A stretch of 64,000 nucleotides of DNA, from positions 72,568-136,567 of the forward strand of contig CAYJMG010000006.1 in NCBI GenBank assembly GCA_964371355.1, read 5' to 3'. The notes under the pieces are model-generated. The model ran no database searches, was not told the origin of the DNA, and saw only the letters and a list, made by a program, of their open reading frames with translations. This stretch comes from JACRBR01 sp964371355 (GTDB lineage: Bacteria; Chloroflexota; Dehalococcoidia; DSTF01; JACRBR01). Of the stretch, positions 49,960 to 58,342 are shown piece after piece. Numbering within the stretch: position 1 is the first letter of the stretch; every line of letters starts with the position of its first letter. Both the position numbers and the translations under genes were made by a program.

Positions 49960-50169
49960 CACCGCCTTCCCGGATTCACTCCTCGTCCCTGTCCTGTGCT
50001 TCACGTCGTCCTCCGGGGCTCTCGCGATGTTGGCGGGTGGGTTCGTCAAGTTTCTTCGTCAAGAACAACGGAGGGACTTGACGACCATTACGGGCCAATC
50101 GGACGGCATGCGCCGGCGCGGCAGGACTCGGCCCGGGATTCGCACAGACGTTCTGGTATACTTGACGCC

Positions 50170-52902
50170 ATGTCGAGCGAGCGCCCCAAGCCTCCGGCCT
50201 GGCTCAGCATCTCCGGTTCGCCCCGGGCGACCTCCGGCGCTGCCGCGGCGCGCAAGAAGCAGCGGAAGCAAGCCGCGAAGACGGCGGCGCAGCCGATTCC
50301 CGCCGCGAAGACGCCAGCCACCCCGAAGCCAGCCCGTCGAGCCGGGACGCCGGGCCGCAGCGGGCCAGACCTGTCCGACAACGCGCGGACCGTCCTGGAA
50401 CGCCGCTACCTGGCGAAGGATGCGCGCGGACGACTGGCGGAGACGCCGGAAGAGCTGTTCCGGCGCGTCGCGCGCAACATCGCCGAGGCGGAGGCACCGT
50501 TCGGGACGCCGGGGACGGCCGGCGCGCGCATCGCCGAGGCGGAGACGCGGTTCTACGAGCTGATGACGTCGCTGCGCTTCCTGCCGAACTCGCCCACGCT
50601 GGGGAACGCCGGGCGGGCGATCCAGCAGCTCTCGGCGTGCTTCGTGCTTCCCGTCGAGGACTCGATGGAGCGCATCTTCGGCACGCTGAAGGACACTGCA
50701 CTGATCCACCAGAGCGGCGGCGGCACGGGATTCGCGTTCAGCCGGCTGCGGCCCGCCGGCGACATCGTCGCATCGACGGGAGGCATTGCCAGCGGGCCGG
50801 TGTCGTTCATGAAGGTGTACGACGCAGCGACGGAGTCCATCAAGCAGGGCGGGACTCGGCGCGGCGCGAACATGGCCATCCTCAGTGTCGACCATCCGGA
50901 CATCGAGGCGTTCATCAACGTGAAGTCCGACATGGTGACGCTGCAGAACTTCAACATCAGCGTCGCCGTGACCGAGCGCTTCATGCAGGCCGTCGAGCGC
51001 GACGAGGAGTACGAGCTGCTGAACCCGCGGACGCGCACGGTTGCGGGCAAGCGCCGGGCGCGCGAGGTGTTCCGGCAGATCGTGGCGAACGCGTGGAAAA
51101 ACGGCGACCCGGGGCTGGTGTTCCTCGACCGCATCAACCGCGACAACCCCACGCCGCAGCTCGGCCGCATCGAGGCGACGAACCCATGCGGCGAGCAGCC
51201 GCTCTTGCCGTATGAATCCTGCAACCTGGGGTCGATCAATCTCTCGAGGTTTGTGAAGCCGACGGCGCCGGCGAAGACGGCGCGGGGACGCGGGAAGAAC
51301 GGCGCAGCGCCGGCCGCGGCGGTCGAACTCGACTGGGACGCGCTGGCCGCGGCGATCCCGGTGTGCGTGCGGTTCCTGGACGATGTGATCGAGCAGAACC
51401 GCTACCCTATCGCCGAGATCGACGCGATGACGAAGCAGACGCGCAAGATCGGGCTGGGGCTCATGGGGTGGGCCGACCTGCTGTTCCTTCTGCACATCCG
51501 ATACGACTCCGACGAAGCGATCGCGCTGGCCGAGCGCGTGGCTTCGTTCGTGTCCGAGCACGCGGACCGGGCATCGGAGGCGCTGGCAGCGGAGCGCGGG
51601 GTGTTCCCCGCGTGGCAGGGCTCGATCTACGACCCGGCGTCGGGCGACGTACGCGGCGGGCGACGCTTCCGGAATTCGACACGGACGACGATCGCGCCGA
51701 CGGGCACGCTGAGCATCATCGCCGACTGCAGCGGCGGCATCGAGCCGGCGTTTGCGCTCGCGTTCATGCGACAGCACCACCTGGACCGCAAGGATCCGGC
51801 GAAGGTGACGCGACTGCCGGAGGTGAACAGCACGTTCGCCGCCATGGCCAAGGAGCACGGCTTCCACGGCGAGGCACTGATGGCGTTCCTGGGCGAGGGT
51901 GGGCCGCTGGCGGAGCGGGACGACGTGCCGGCGTGGGCGAAGGACGTGTTCCGCACGTCGCACGACATCGACCCGGAGTGGCACGTACGGATGCAGGCGG
52001 CGTTCCAGCGGCACACGGACAACGCCGTAAGCAAGACGATCAACTTCCGCCACGACGCGACCGTCGAGGATGTCGAGCGCGCGTACCTGCTGGCGTACCG
52101 CGAGGGCTGCAAGGGCATCACTGTGTACCGCGATGGCTCGCGCGACCGGCAAGTGCTGTCGCACGCGACGGTGAAGGGGCCGGAGCAGGCGGAGGCCGTG
52201 GCGGCGGAGATCGCGCTGGGAATCACCGAGGAGATCGCGGCGGCGAACGGACCTCACCCCGCGCCCGTCGGTTCCACGGCGCCGCGGCCGGAGGGCAAGC
52301 CCTACCGGCGGCACCTGCCCAACGAGCGGCAGTCGGTGACGCACAAGTTCCGGGTAGGTGAGCAGGAGGGGTATGTCACCGTTGGCCTGTACGACGACGG
52401 GTCGCCGGGCGAGATATTCGTGAACATCTCGAAGGAAGGCTCGACGATCCGCGGACTCATGGACTCCGTCGCCGTGCTGACGTCGGTGGCGCTGCAGTAC
52501 GGCGTGCCGCTGCAAAACCTCGTCGAGAAGTTCCGGGGCGTGCACTTCGAACCCGCGGGCCTGACGGGCGACCCCCGCATCCCGACAGCGTCCTCGCTGG
52601 TGGACTACATCTTCCGCTGGCTGGAGGTGCGATTCTTGCGCTCCGGCGCGGCACTCGAAGACTCGCCGCGGCGAGAGCCGCACCCGGCTGTGCCGACGGG
52701 CACGGGGACGAAAGCAACGGGTTCGCGTCGCGCCAAAGCCGAATCCAACGTGGCTACGGCGCGGGCGCAGCAGGCTGCGCCCCTACCGACGACACCCACC
52801 GGCGGGACGAGCACGGGGATGGGGTGCCCGCAGTGCGGGTCGATCCTGGTGTTCGCCGAGGGGTGCTTCCTGTGCCCCAACTGCGGATTCACCCGCTGCT
52901 GA
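50170..52902 (+). CDS. nrdJ: Adenosylcobalamin-dependent (class II) ribonucleotide reductase
   Basis: It makes deoxyribonucleotides without oxygen or iron, using coenzyme B12. The 910-residue protein has a disordered Lys/Ala/Pro N-terminal extension (about 70 residues), a core with the start motif RYLAKDARGRLAETPEELFRRVA, LRFLPNSPTLGNAG with NACFVLP-like region, the GTRRGANMAILSVDHPDI loop, and the active site NPCGEQPLLPYESCNLGS. A Pro/Ala-rich linker precedes the C-terminal zinc ribbon MGCPQCGSILVFAEGCFLCPNCGFTRC, whose Cys pair re-reduces the enzyme. ATG 50170 is the start; a very long frame upstream is an artefact of the antisense Thr repeats. A palindromic element lies inside the linker. 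Confidence 0.95.
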   Translation: MSSERPKPPAWLSISGSPRATSGAAAARKKQRKQAAKTAAQPIPAAKTPATPKPARRAGTPGRSGPDLSDNARTVLERRYLAKDARGRLAETPEELFRRVARNIAEAEAPFGTPGTAGARIAEAETRFYELMTSLRFLPNSPTLGNAGRAIQQLSACFVLPVEDSMERIFGTLKDTALIHQSGGGTGFAFSRLRPAGDIVASTGGIASGPVSFMKVYDAATESIKQGGTRRGANMAILSVDHPDIEAFINVKSDMVTLQNFNISVAVTERFMQAVERDEEYELLNPRTRTVAGKRRAREVFRQIVANAWKNGDPGLVFLDRINRDNPTPQLGRIEATNPCGEQPLLPYESCNLGSINLSRFVKPTAPAKTARGRGKNGAAPAAAVELDWDALAAAIPVCVRFLDDVIEQNRYPIAEIDAMTKQTRKIGLGLMGWADLLFLLHIRYDSDEAIALAERVASFVSEHADRASEALAAERGVFPAWQGSIYDPASGDVRGGRRFRNSTRTTIAPTGTLSIIADCSGGIEPAFALAFMRQHHLDRKDPAKVTRLPEVNSTFAAMAKEHGFHGEALMAFLGEGGPLAERDDVPAWAKDVFRTSHDIDPEWHVRMQAAFQRHTDNAVSKTINFRHDATVEDVERAYLLAYREGCKGITVYRDGSRDRQVLSHATVKGPEQAEAVAAEIALGITEEIAAANGPHPAPVGSTAPRPEGKPYRRHLPNERQSVTHKFRVGEQEGYVTVGLYDDGSPGEIFVNISKEGSTIRGLMDSVAVLTSVALQYGVPLQNLVEKFRGVHFEPAGLTGDPRIPTASSLVDYIFRWLEVRFLRSGAALEDSPRREPHPAVPTGTGTKATGSRRAKAESNVATARAQQAAPLPTTPTGGTSTGMGCPQCGSILVFAEGCFLCPNCGFTRC
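52763..52782 (+). repeat. Palindromic element in the NrdJ linker
   Basis: GGGCGCAGC pairs perfectly with GCTGCGCCC (loop AG) and is followed by CCTACCG, the same design as the CTACGA palindromes at 22306, 24003 and 41809. It encodes RAQQAAPLP in the flexible linker before the zinc ribbon. Confidence 0.55.
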
Positions 52903-53043
52903 CCAGCGGCCCTCGACCGCCGGCACCTCTCCGCCCGGACTTTCAGCCCGCACTGCGGCATTCAAAGATCATGAGTTCCGTGAGTTCGGCGACCTGCGTG
53001 AAGATTCGCCGGACAGCACAGCCGGGGCGGTCGTGCCACACGC

Positions 53044-53283
53044 CTAATGCGCGCAGCCGCAGCCGCCGCCACCACAGGCGCATCCACCACCCGGCGGCCC
53101 CGGTGACGGCATCAGGTCGAAGCCACCGTCCGCGCCCTTCGACACGGCGGCGAACACGGACAGCGTGCGCGTCGCGCCGGCGTGGCCCTTCGCGCAGGTC
53201 GCGGGCTCATCGGCGCGGGCGATCGGGCGGAGCTGCTCGAACTTTGATGCGCAACGGCGGCAGTAGTACTCGTAGATGGGCAT
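53044..53283 (-). CDS. FmdB-family zinc-ribbon protein
   Basis: A 79-residue protein with the FmdB/CxxC_CxxC_SSSS zinc ribbon: MPIYEYYCRRCASKFEQLRP, then CAKGHAGATRTLSVFA. The name comes from a formamidase regulator, but the function of most members is unknown. It carries an unusual C-terminal tail of Gly and Cys (GGGCACGGGGCGCAH), which could bind an additional metal. The spacer before it contains a short run of the GTTAGTC/GTTGGT heptamers. Confidence 0.85.
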   Translation of the reverse strand: MPIYEYYCRRCASKFEQLRPIARADEPATCAKGHAGATRTLSVFAAVSKGADGGFDLMPSPGPPGGGCACGGGGCGCAH

Positions 53284-53287
53284 TGGT

Positions 53288-53312
53288 GTAGTCGCTAGTC
53301 GTTAGTCGTTGG
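53288..53312 (+). repeat. Short heptamer tract (GTCGTTAG/GTCGTTGG)
   Basis: The sequence TAGTCGCTAGTCGTTAGTCG and following bases repeats the same units as the tract after mutS2 at 17057, upstream of FmdB. Confidence 0.7.
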
Positions 53313-53536
53313 TGGATGTGATCGAGTTGCCAGCGTTAGCGCGAGTGCACGGCCCGCGGCGACTCGGCCATGGCCTTCATCCAGGATTGGCTCAAAGATG
53401 CAGGCCACAGCGCCGATCGCAATCGCGGCCCCTCCGCTTGGGGCCCAGGTCACGCCGACCGCGCAGCGCTACCAACGGCTGCGATGGACGCAAACGCTGG
53501 CAGATTACGGAACTCTCGCGGATCCCCCCGCCCAGG

Positions 53537-53629
53537 CTACTTCTTGGGGGACACTGCGGACGCCTTTGCGCCCTTCTTCTGACCCTTCGGCTTCTTCTTC
53601 TCTTTGTTCTTCGGGCTCTTGTCACCCAC
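53537..53629 (-). CDS. Very small lysine-rich protein (30 residues)
   Basis: A 30-residue protein starting at GTG 53629 with GGAGG eight bases upstream. The sequence begins MGDKSPKNKEKKKPKG and ends SAVSPKK; about 40 percent of residues are Lys. Similar tiny 'GDKSPK' proteins occur widely in Chloroflexota, Planctomycetes and proteobacteria and are usually missed because of their length. The function is unknown; a nucleic-acid-binding or ribosome-associated role would fit the charge. The strong ribosome site and clean codon structure make translation likely. Confidence 0.7.
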   Translation of the reverse strand: MGDKSPKNKEKKKPKGQKKGAKASAVSPKK

Positions 53630-53789
53630 GGTGTTCGCCTCCTGCGGGCTGGCGCTACGCCATTAAGGATAAGCGGATTATCGGCCAACACGGGCCCATA
53701 TGTCCATCGCCGTCTGCCGACGTCCACTCCGGCTGCCGTCGGCGAGTGCTGTCGCGACGAGCGCACGCGCGCGGATCGGGTCGCCGGAG

Positions 53790-53999
53790 GTGCCCGATCA
53801 GGTTCGATTTTGGTGCCAAAGGTGTGCGTCGAACCCACATCCCCGTTGCCCAGGAACGGTTTGGCACTGTAGAGATTCTGAACGTCCACCTCGCCAGGCC
53901 CCAGGTCGGGGACGATCTGCTTGATGATGGCGAACTTTTCTGTCCGCGGCATCCCGGTAGGTCGCGTGATCAGCCGGACTCCTCGGCTTTCGATGGCAT
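53790..53999 (-). pseudogene. Truncated, frameshifted MDR oxidoreductase (CurA/YncB-like) fragment
   Basis: On the minus strand, reading LITRPTGMPRTEKFAIIKQI and then VPDLGPGEVDVQNLY gives the typical N-terminus of NADPH-dependent curcumin-reductase-like medium-chain dehydrogenases. The ATG at 53999 starts MPSKAEESG and stops; the conserved part continues one frame away, so a frameshift is needed. After NLY the similarity ends abruptly in a tRNA-like sequence, and the remaining about 280 residues are missing. The fragment begins 30 bases after the SnoaL gene on the same strand, so it was the last gene of the sulfatase operon. A sequencing error cannot explain the truncation. Confidence 0.55.
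53812..53866 (-). other. tRNA-like sequence ending in CCA, candidate attachment site
   Basis: On the minus strand, GCCAAA at the start pairs with TTTGGC at the end, followed by ACCA. A T-arm-like part (GTGGG-TTCGACG-CACAC, one mismatch) and a five-pair arm with seven-base loop (CCGTT-CCTGGGC-AACGG) lie between; a D arm is missing. It therefore resembles the 3' part of a tRNA, as left at the far end of an island that integrated into a tRNA gene. It is not expected to be a functional tRNA. Confidence 0.4.
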
Positions 54000-54029
54000 G
54001 CGAACTCCACTGCTGCTAAAGAGCCAGCG

Positions 54030-54482
54030 TCAAGTTCGCTTGTCGCGGCGGTAGAAACCAACTTCGGTCTTGCGGTGAGCGAACCGCCAGCCATCCTCGG
54101 TCCGGACGAAGCGGTCGCGGTATTCGCCCACCATCAGCGGGCCGTCGAGCGGCGCCGCCCTCCGGTCGCCATCGCCGTCATGCCGGTAGAGGGTGAAATA
54201 CACCACGCCTTGCACGTGCCTCTCGTCTATCACGTTGAAGAGCGCGTTTGTACACACGTGGCGGGAGGTGCGGTTCGTTCGATCCTGGCGCGCCTGAAGG
54301 CTGTCCTGGATGCGACCGCGGCCAACCAGCGCTGCCTCCGGCGACTCCCAGATGCCGTCCTCTGTGAAGAGCTCCGCCACTCGCGCGGCCTCGCCAAAGT
54401 CGATGTGGTGGGTGTAGGCGGCGATCAATCGCTCACAGGCGCGCTCGATAAGCAGTCGTGCGAGATCGTCCACGGTCACCAT
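54030..54482 (-). CDS. SnoaL-like/NTF2-fold protein
   Basis: About 150 residues with a cone-shaped NTF2-like fold: DDLARLLIERACERLIAAYTHHIDFGEAARVAELFTEDGIW at the N-terminus, then a strand region and RFVRTEDGWRFAHRKTEVGFY at the end. This SnoaL_4-type pattern (ERLIxxYxxxID) is found in small hydratases, isomerases and dioxygenase beta-like proteins of steroid and polyketide metabolism. The exact start is unclear (TTG 54500, ATG 54482 or a nearby GTG). It follows the SDR gene by 56 bases and belongs to the same transcript as the sulfatase. The reaction is unknown. Confidence 0.82.
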   Translation of the reverse strand: MVTVDDLARLLIERACERLIAAYTHHIDFGEAARVAELFTEDGIWESPEAALVGRGRIQDSLQARQDRTNRTSRHVCTNALFNVIDERHVQGVVYFTLYRHDGDGDRRAAPLDGPLMVGEYRDRFVRTEDGWRFAHRKTEVGFYRRDKRT

Positions 54483-54538
54483 CCCCTCGATAGATTTCAA
54501 CTCGCGGGCCCTGGACGGGGGTCTCGAGTCCGAACACG

Positions 54539-55324
54539 CTAGATCGCCGTGTACCCGCCATCGACCATTACCGCCGAGCCCGTAATGAAGGACGCGTCAT
54601 CAGAAAGCAGGAACGCCACGGTCGGGGCAATCTCGGCCGGGTCCGCAAAGCGTCTGATGGGCGGTTCGACTCTGAAGCGAGGCGGGTGGTAGGCCGTAGG
54701 GGACTCCTCCCGGGGAACCGCTTCCAGTGAGTGCTGGCTCAGCTCGGTTCGCACCGCGCCTGGACAAACGCAGTTCGCGCGAATGCCGTGACCTGCATAC
54801 TCGACAGCGATAGCCCGGGTCAGTTGCAGAACGCCGCCCTTTGAGGCCTTGTAGCTGGCAGCGCTCCGGCCCGACCCAATGACGACCGACGAGACGGAGC
54901 CGATGGTGACGATCGACCCCCCGCCCGCAACCATCATGTGCGGTAGTACGTGTTTCGCCGCGATGAAGACTCCTGTGAGGTTCACCCGCAGGACCGCTTC
55001 CCACTCACGCAAGGGAAGCTCATGAATCGCGCCACGGGGAGCGATGCCTGCCGCCGCTACCATGGCGTCCAGGCCGCCGAACTCGGCTGCACAACGATCG
55101 ACGGCCGCGGCGACCTCTTCCTCCGAACCCACGTCGCATGCGAGGGCGATGGCGCGCCCTCCATTCGCCTGGATTTCCCCTGCGACGGATTCCGCCAGCG
55201 GCATGCGGACATCGAGCACGGCGACGGCGGCGCCTTCTTTTGCCATGTGCAAAGCGCAGCCGCGTCCGATTCCGCTTCCCCCACCGGTAACGACCGCGCG
55301 TCGCCCTTCAAGCCGGCCGTTCAT
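54539..55324 (-). CDS. Short-chain dehydrogenase/reductase (SDR)
   Basis: A 261-residue classical SDR. The NAD(P)-binding motif is VVTGGGSGIGRG, the second motif AAAGIAPRG, and the catalytic tetrad shows Ser in IGSVSSV and Tyr/Lys in SYKASK. Asp in VLDVR after strand 2 suggests NAD as cofactor. The end, FITGSAVMVDGGYTAI, is typical. ATG 55324 is chosen over one five codons upstream as the first residue of the conserved part. It lies between the serine hydrolase and the SnoaL gene on the same strand, so it probably oxidises an alcohol released from the sulfatase substrate; that link is inference. Confidence 0.9.
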   Translation of the reverse strand: MNGRLEGRRAVVTGGGSGIGRGCALHMAKEGAAVAVLDVRMPLAESVAGEIQANGGRAIALACDVGSEEEVAAAVDRCAAEFGGLDAMVAAAGIAPRGAIHELPLREWEAVLRVNLTGVFIAAKHVLPHMMVAGGGSIVTIGSVSSVVIGSGRSAASYKASKGGVLQLTRAIAVEYAGHGIRANCVCPGAVRTELSQHSLEAVPREESPTAYHPPRFRVEPPIRRFADPAEIAPTVAFLLSDDASFITGSAVMVDGGYTAI

Positions 55325-55440
55325 ATGGTCCTCCCACACCCGCGTACAACCTCATCGCGGCGCCAAGTTGTCCCCTCACGACAGCGACTCGTTCACCCTC
55401 GCGGCTCATCGTCCGAAGGGCCTTGTGACGAACACTTCCT

Positions 55441-56667
55441 TCAGTCGGACTGCCCATCCGCAGTGGTGTCGTCAGCAGATGGCTCGACTCCCAGGAGGAG
55501 CGCGAGGAACTCCCGATCTCGGAACGCCGGGCTCTCGGCCTGATGGACAACGACGAGGTCCAGGGACGGGATGATGTACAGTCGCTGCTTCCCGTGTCCC
55601 GCCGCCAGGACCAGGTCGGCGGGGAACTTCGAATCGCGTGGCGGCGCGGAGCAGCTCGTCACGATCTTCGGAGTGATGGGCACGCCGAGCCAGAAGGTCA
55701 ATCCGTAGCCGGGGTTGATTTCGGAGCCGTGGAGGCACTCCGCGAGGATGGCCGAATCCAGGACCTTCCTGCCTTCCCACGTTCCCCCTTGCTTGATCAA
55801 CAGGCCGTATTTCGCCCATTCGCGGGCGGCGAGGAATGCGCCGGCGGGTATGTGCGGATTGCCCGCGTCGTCCTTCACCCACTGGGCGACCTGCAGCCCG
55901 ATTGGTGTGAAGACCCGTCTGGTCAGGTAGTCCAGCGGGCTCTCATTACGGGAAAGCAGCTTCCTGCGCATCAACTCGCCGAAGATATAGAAGCTGCTCG
56001 GCCCGTAGATGAATGCGGTCCCCAGAGGCATGACTTGCTCGGCATCCAAGGCCGCGAGGTATCGATTCTCGCGTGAGCGCGCACCCTGCAAGAGACTCGT
56101 CGCCGGTTCCAGACCCGCAGTCAGGCTCAGCAACTGGCGAATGGTGACGACCGCCTTTTCTGGATTTCTGGCGTCCACGTCCTCCTGCCATTCCGTGATC
56201 GTGTCGGAAACGAGCTCATCGAAACCTTCGAGCAAGCCATCCTCCACGGCCGCCACGGCGATAGCTCCGCTGAAACTCTTCGTCCCGCTGGCGAGGCGAT
56301 GGATCTGCTCATCGGTCGCGTACCGCTCGAAGGTGACATCCGGCCCCTGCATCACGAGGATCCCGACTCCGCCTCGCGCAAAGGAGTACTCGACGGCTCT
56401 CTCGAAGTTCCCAGGATCAAGCGTGACCTGGGAAGGCGGCGCCGATACCTGTCTCTCCTGGTTTGCAGGCGTCCCGTCTCCTCCAGGGTCGGGAGCCTTT
56501 TCGCCGTCCGCGCAGCCCGCGAGTATCGATGCAGCCCCGCCTGCCATCAGCGCCGATCTGGTCAGAAACCGTCGGCGAGTCAGGGGCAGGCCGGCCAACC
56601 TCGTACCGATCGGACGACTTAGGGCTCTCATGTCGGTATGAAGCACATTCTCATCGTCCGATTTCAC
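55441..56667 (-). CDS. Tat-exported serine hydrolase lipoprotein (beta-lactamase/CubicO family)
   Basis: A 408-residue penicillin-binding-protein-like serine hydrolase. The N-terminus has a twin-arginine signal (TRRRFLTRSALMAGG, residues 30-44) ending in a lipobox LAGC (Cys52), so it is exported folded and lipid-anchored. The nucleophile motif is SGTK (Ser127, Lys130), the second motif is FIYGPSSFY, and GHGKQRLYI near the end matches the third. Family members are esterases, amidases or beta-lactamases; true resistance is unlikely. Its ATG overlaps the sulfatase stop codon (ATGA), so both enzymes are made in concert and may act on one substrate outside the cell. Confidence 0.88.
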   Translation of the reverse strand: MKSDDENVLHTDMRALSRPIGTRLAGLPLTRRRFLTRSALMAGGAASILAGCADGEKAPDPGGDGTPANQERQVSAPPSQVTLDPGNFERAVEYSFARGGVGILVMQGPDVTFERYATDEQIHRLASGTKSFSGAIAVAAVEDGLLEGFDELVSDTITEWQEDVDARNPEKAVVTIRQLLSLTAGLEPATSLLQGARSRENRYLAALDAEQVMPLGTAFIYGPSSFYIFGELMRRKLLSRNESPLDYLTRRVFTPIGLQVAQWVKDDAGNPHIPAGAFLAAREWAKYGLLIKQGGTWEGRKVLDSAILAECLHGSEINPGYGLTFWLGVPITPKIVTSCSAPPRDSKFPADLVLAAGHGKQRLYIIPSLDLVVVHQAESPAFRDREFLALLLGVEPSADDTTADGQSD

Positions 56668-58181
56668 GGCCTCTCCTCGACTCCGGCAGCCAAGCGAGGT
56701 GCGGTTGGTGGTGCCGCCTTGTCCAGAAACGGGTGGGCGTAAGTCTGCATCAGAGCAGCCAAAATCTGCGCGTAGGCCGGGTCATCGACGACGTTGCGGT
56801 TCTCGTCAGCATCGAGATTCAGGTCAAATAACTGGACAGGTTGCCGGGTCTCTTCGAACACCACAAGCTTGTGCTGCGCCGTCCGGAACATGCCGAAGCC
56901 GTAGTTCTCGCTGTGCACCACGTCGCGGCAAGCATCCTGTACCTCGGGGTCGAGGTCGAAGTAGTGCTGGAGCGAGCGCCCCTCGCTGTGAGGCAGGTGA
57001 CCAGCGCCTGCGAGCCTCCTGATCGTCGCCGGGACATCAACATGCTCGACGAGGTCATCACTCGTGCAGCCCTGGAACTTCGCTGGCGGGCGTATGATCA
57101 ACGGGATCCGCACCGAACTTTCATAGAAGGACATCTTGGTCAGCATGCGGTGGTCACCCAGCATCTCCCCGTGATCACTCGTGTAGATGATCCACGTGGA
57201 ATCGAGTAGACCGCGATGCTCAAGGGTTGCCACAATGTCCCCGATTCGCTCGTCAATGAGCGTGACGTTCGCGTAATAGAACCGCCGCACTTCCCTGATG
57301 ACGTCGTCGGTGAGCCCGTCCGAATATCCGAAACGCTGGAGCGCCTTCATGAAGGGCGTCACGGGGTTCCCCGGGAGGAACTCGGGTGGCTCGAGGGGAC
57401 CGAGAGGGATCTCCTCGCGACGGTATCGCTCCACGTACTCCGCCGGCGCGTCCCACGGATCGTGCGGTCCCGCGAACCCGACCCACAGGAAGAATGGATC
57501 CTCGGAATCGTATTCGTTGATCCACCGCACGGCGCGCCGGCCTAACCAGTTGTCCAGATAGGCGTCTGCCGGCAACGGCGACGATTCCGTGTGCCACATC
57601 GGCAGCCGGTCGACCATCTTTCCTTCGACTTCGATCTGCCCGCGCCCGTACCGCTTGGTGGCCATCCACCGCTGGTAATCATCGTAGAGCCCTTGCTCCT
57701 GCAGGTAGTCGGTGTACTCGCTTCGAATGGACCTCGCGGCGTGCTTCCCGACGCCTTCCAGGGGCTCCCTGAAGCCCAGATTCCTCAGCAGTCCCTCGTG
57801 GTGCCGCGTATCGCGAGAAACGGACTCCCCTTGCGGACCGGACCTGGCCCCGCTGTGTACATAAAGGTGCATCTTCCCAATGCATGCGGTGTGATATCCC
57901 ACGTCTCGCACCGACTGCACGAACGTCGGAAATTCCGGGGGGACGTCCCAGTCATTCTGCGACACACCATGATCCCGGACGTAGCGCTCGGTAAGGAACG
58001 ATGCCCGAGCCGGCATGCAGAGCGGTCCCTGGCAGTACGCCCGGCCGAAACGCACGCCCTCGCTCGCCAGCCGATCGAGATTCGGAGTCTGCACGACCGG
58101 GTCGCCTTCGCACCCCATGGAGGCCGCTCGGTGCTGGTCGGTCATGATGAGCAGAACGTTCGGTCGAGACTGATCGGACAT
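56664..58181 (-). CDS. Formylglycine-dependent sulfatase
   Basis: A 505-residue type I sulfatase. Metal-binding Asp15 is in LLIMTDQHR, and the nucleophile motif is CMPAR (Cys55 to Arg59), the CxPxR signature that a formylglycine-generating enzyme must convert; that enzyme is not in the window. Further ligands are in IGKMHLY, DSTWIIYTSDHGEMLGDH and SFYESSVRIPLIIRPP. The layout matches choline-sulfatase/arylsulfatase-type enzymes. There is no signal peptide, so it is cytoplasmic unless exported otherwise. ATG 58181 has GGAGG nine bases upstream. It is the first gene of an operon controlled by a LacI-type operator. Confidence 0.92.
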   Translation of the reverse strand: MSDQSRPNVLLIMTDQHRAASMGCEGDPVVQTPNLDRLASEGVRFGRAYCQGPLCMPARASFLTERYVRDHGVSQNDWDVPPEFPTFVQSVRDVGYHTACIGKMHLYVHSGARSGPQGESVSRDTRHHEGLLRNLGFREPLEGVGKHAARSIRSEYTDYLQEQGLYDDYQRWMATKRYGRGQIEVEGKMVDRLPMWHTESSPLPADAYLDNWLGRRAVRWINEYDSEDPFFLWVGFAGPHDPWDAPAEYVERYRREEIPLGPLEPPEFLPGNPVTPFMKALQRFGYSDGLTDDVIREVRRFYYANVTLIDERIGDIVATLEHRGLLDSTWIIYTSDHGEMLGDHRMLTKMSFYESSVRIPLIIRPPAKFQGCTSDDLVEHVDVPATIRRLAGAGHLPHSEGRSLQHYFDLDPEVQDACRDVVHSENYGFGMFRTAQHKLVVFEETRQPVQLFDLNLDADENRNVVDDPAYAQILAALMQTYAHPFLDKAAPPTAPRLAAGVEERP

Positions 58182-58198
58182 CGTGGCAGGCCTCCGAC

Positions 58199-58250
58199 TG
58201 GAATCGTTTCCATCAATCCACAGCCTACTCAGACCGCCCACGACACGCAA
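58199..58250 (-). promoter_or_regulatory. Promoter and LacI operator of the sulfatase operon
   Basis: On the minus strand a TTGCGT -35 box (58250-58245), a 17-base spacer and a TAGGCT -10 box (58227-58222) are followed by the palindrome TGGAAACGATTCCA (58212-58199), which covers the start-site region just before the ribosome site. The palindrome matches those at 61081 and 61331, so the LacI protein of this island is the probable binder. Confidence 0.75.
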
Positions 58251-58342
58251 GCACACAGGGGGAGCGCCGCCCGCGTTTCCAGCACGCGCTCCGTTGCTAC
58301 TTCAGAGGCCGTTGCGGACAGTCGAAACCCCCTTAAGAGGAC

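Noticed and set aside
48142..50169. A very long open frame continuing upstream of NrdJ on the plus strand.
   Set aside because: It reads the antisense of the Thr/Pro repeat gene; the ACN/CCN codons there avoid stops on the other strand. NrdJ begins at 50170 where conserved sequence starts.
50050..50169. A cobalamin riboswitch before the B12-dependent reductase.
   Set aside because: The spacer is only 120 bases and no B12-box-like motif was found by eye.
53309..53872. Several plus-strand frames in the FmdB-to-SnoaL spacer.
   Set aside because: No motifs or ribosome sites; they overlap the well-supported 30-residue gene, the reductase fragment and the tRNA-like sequence on the other strand.
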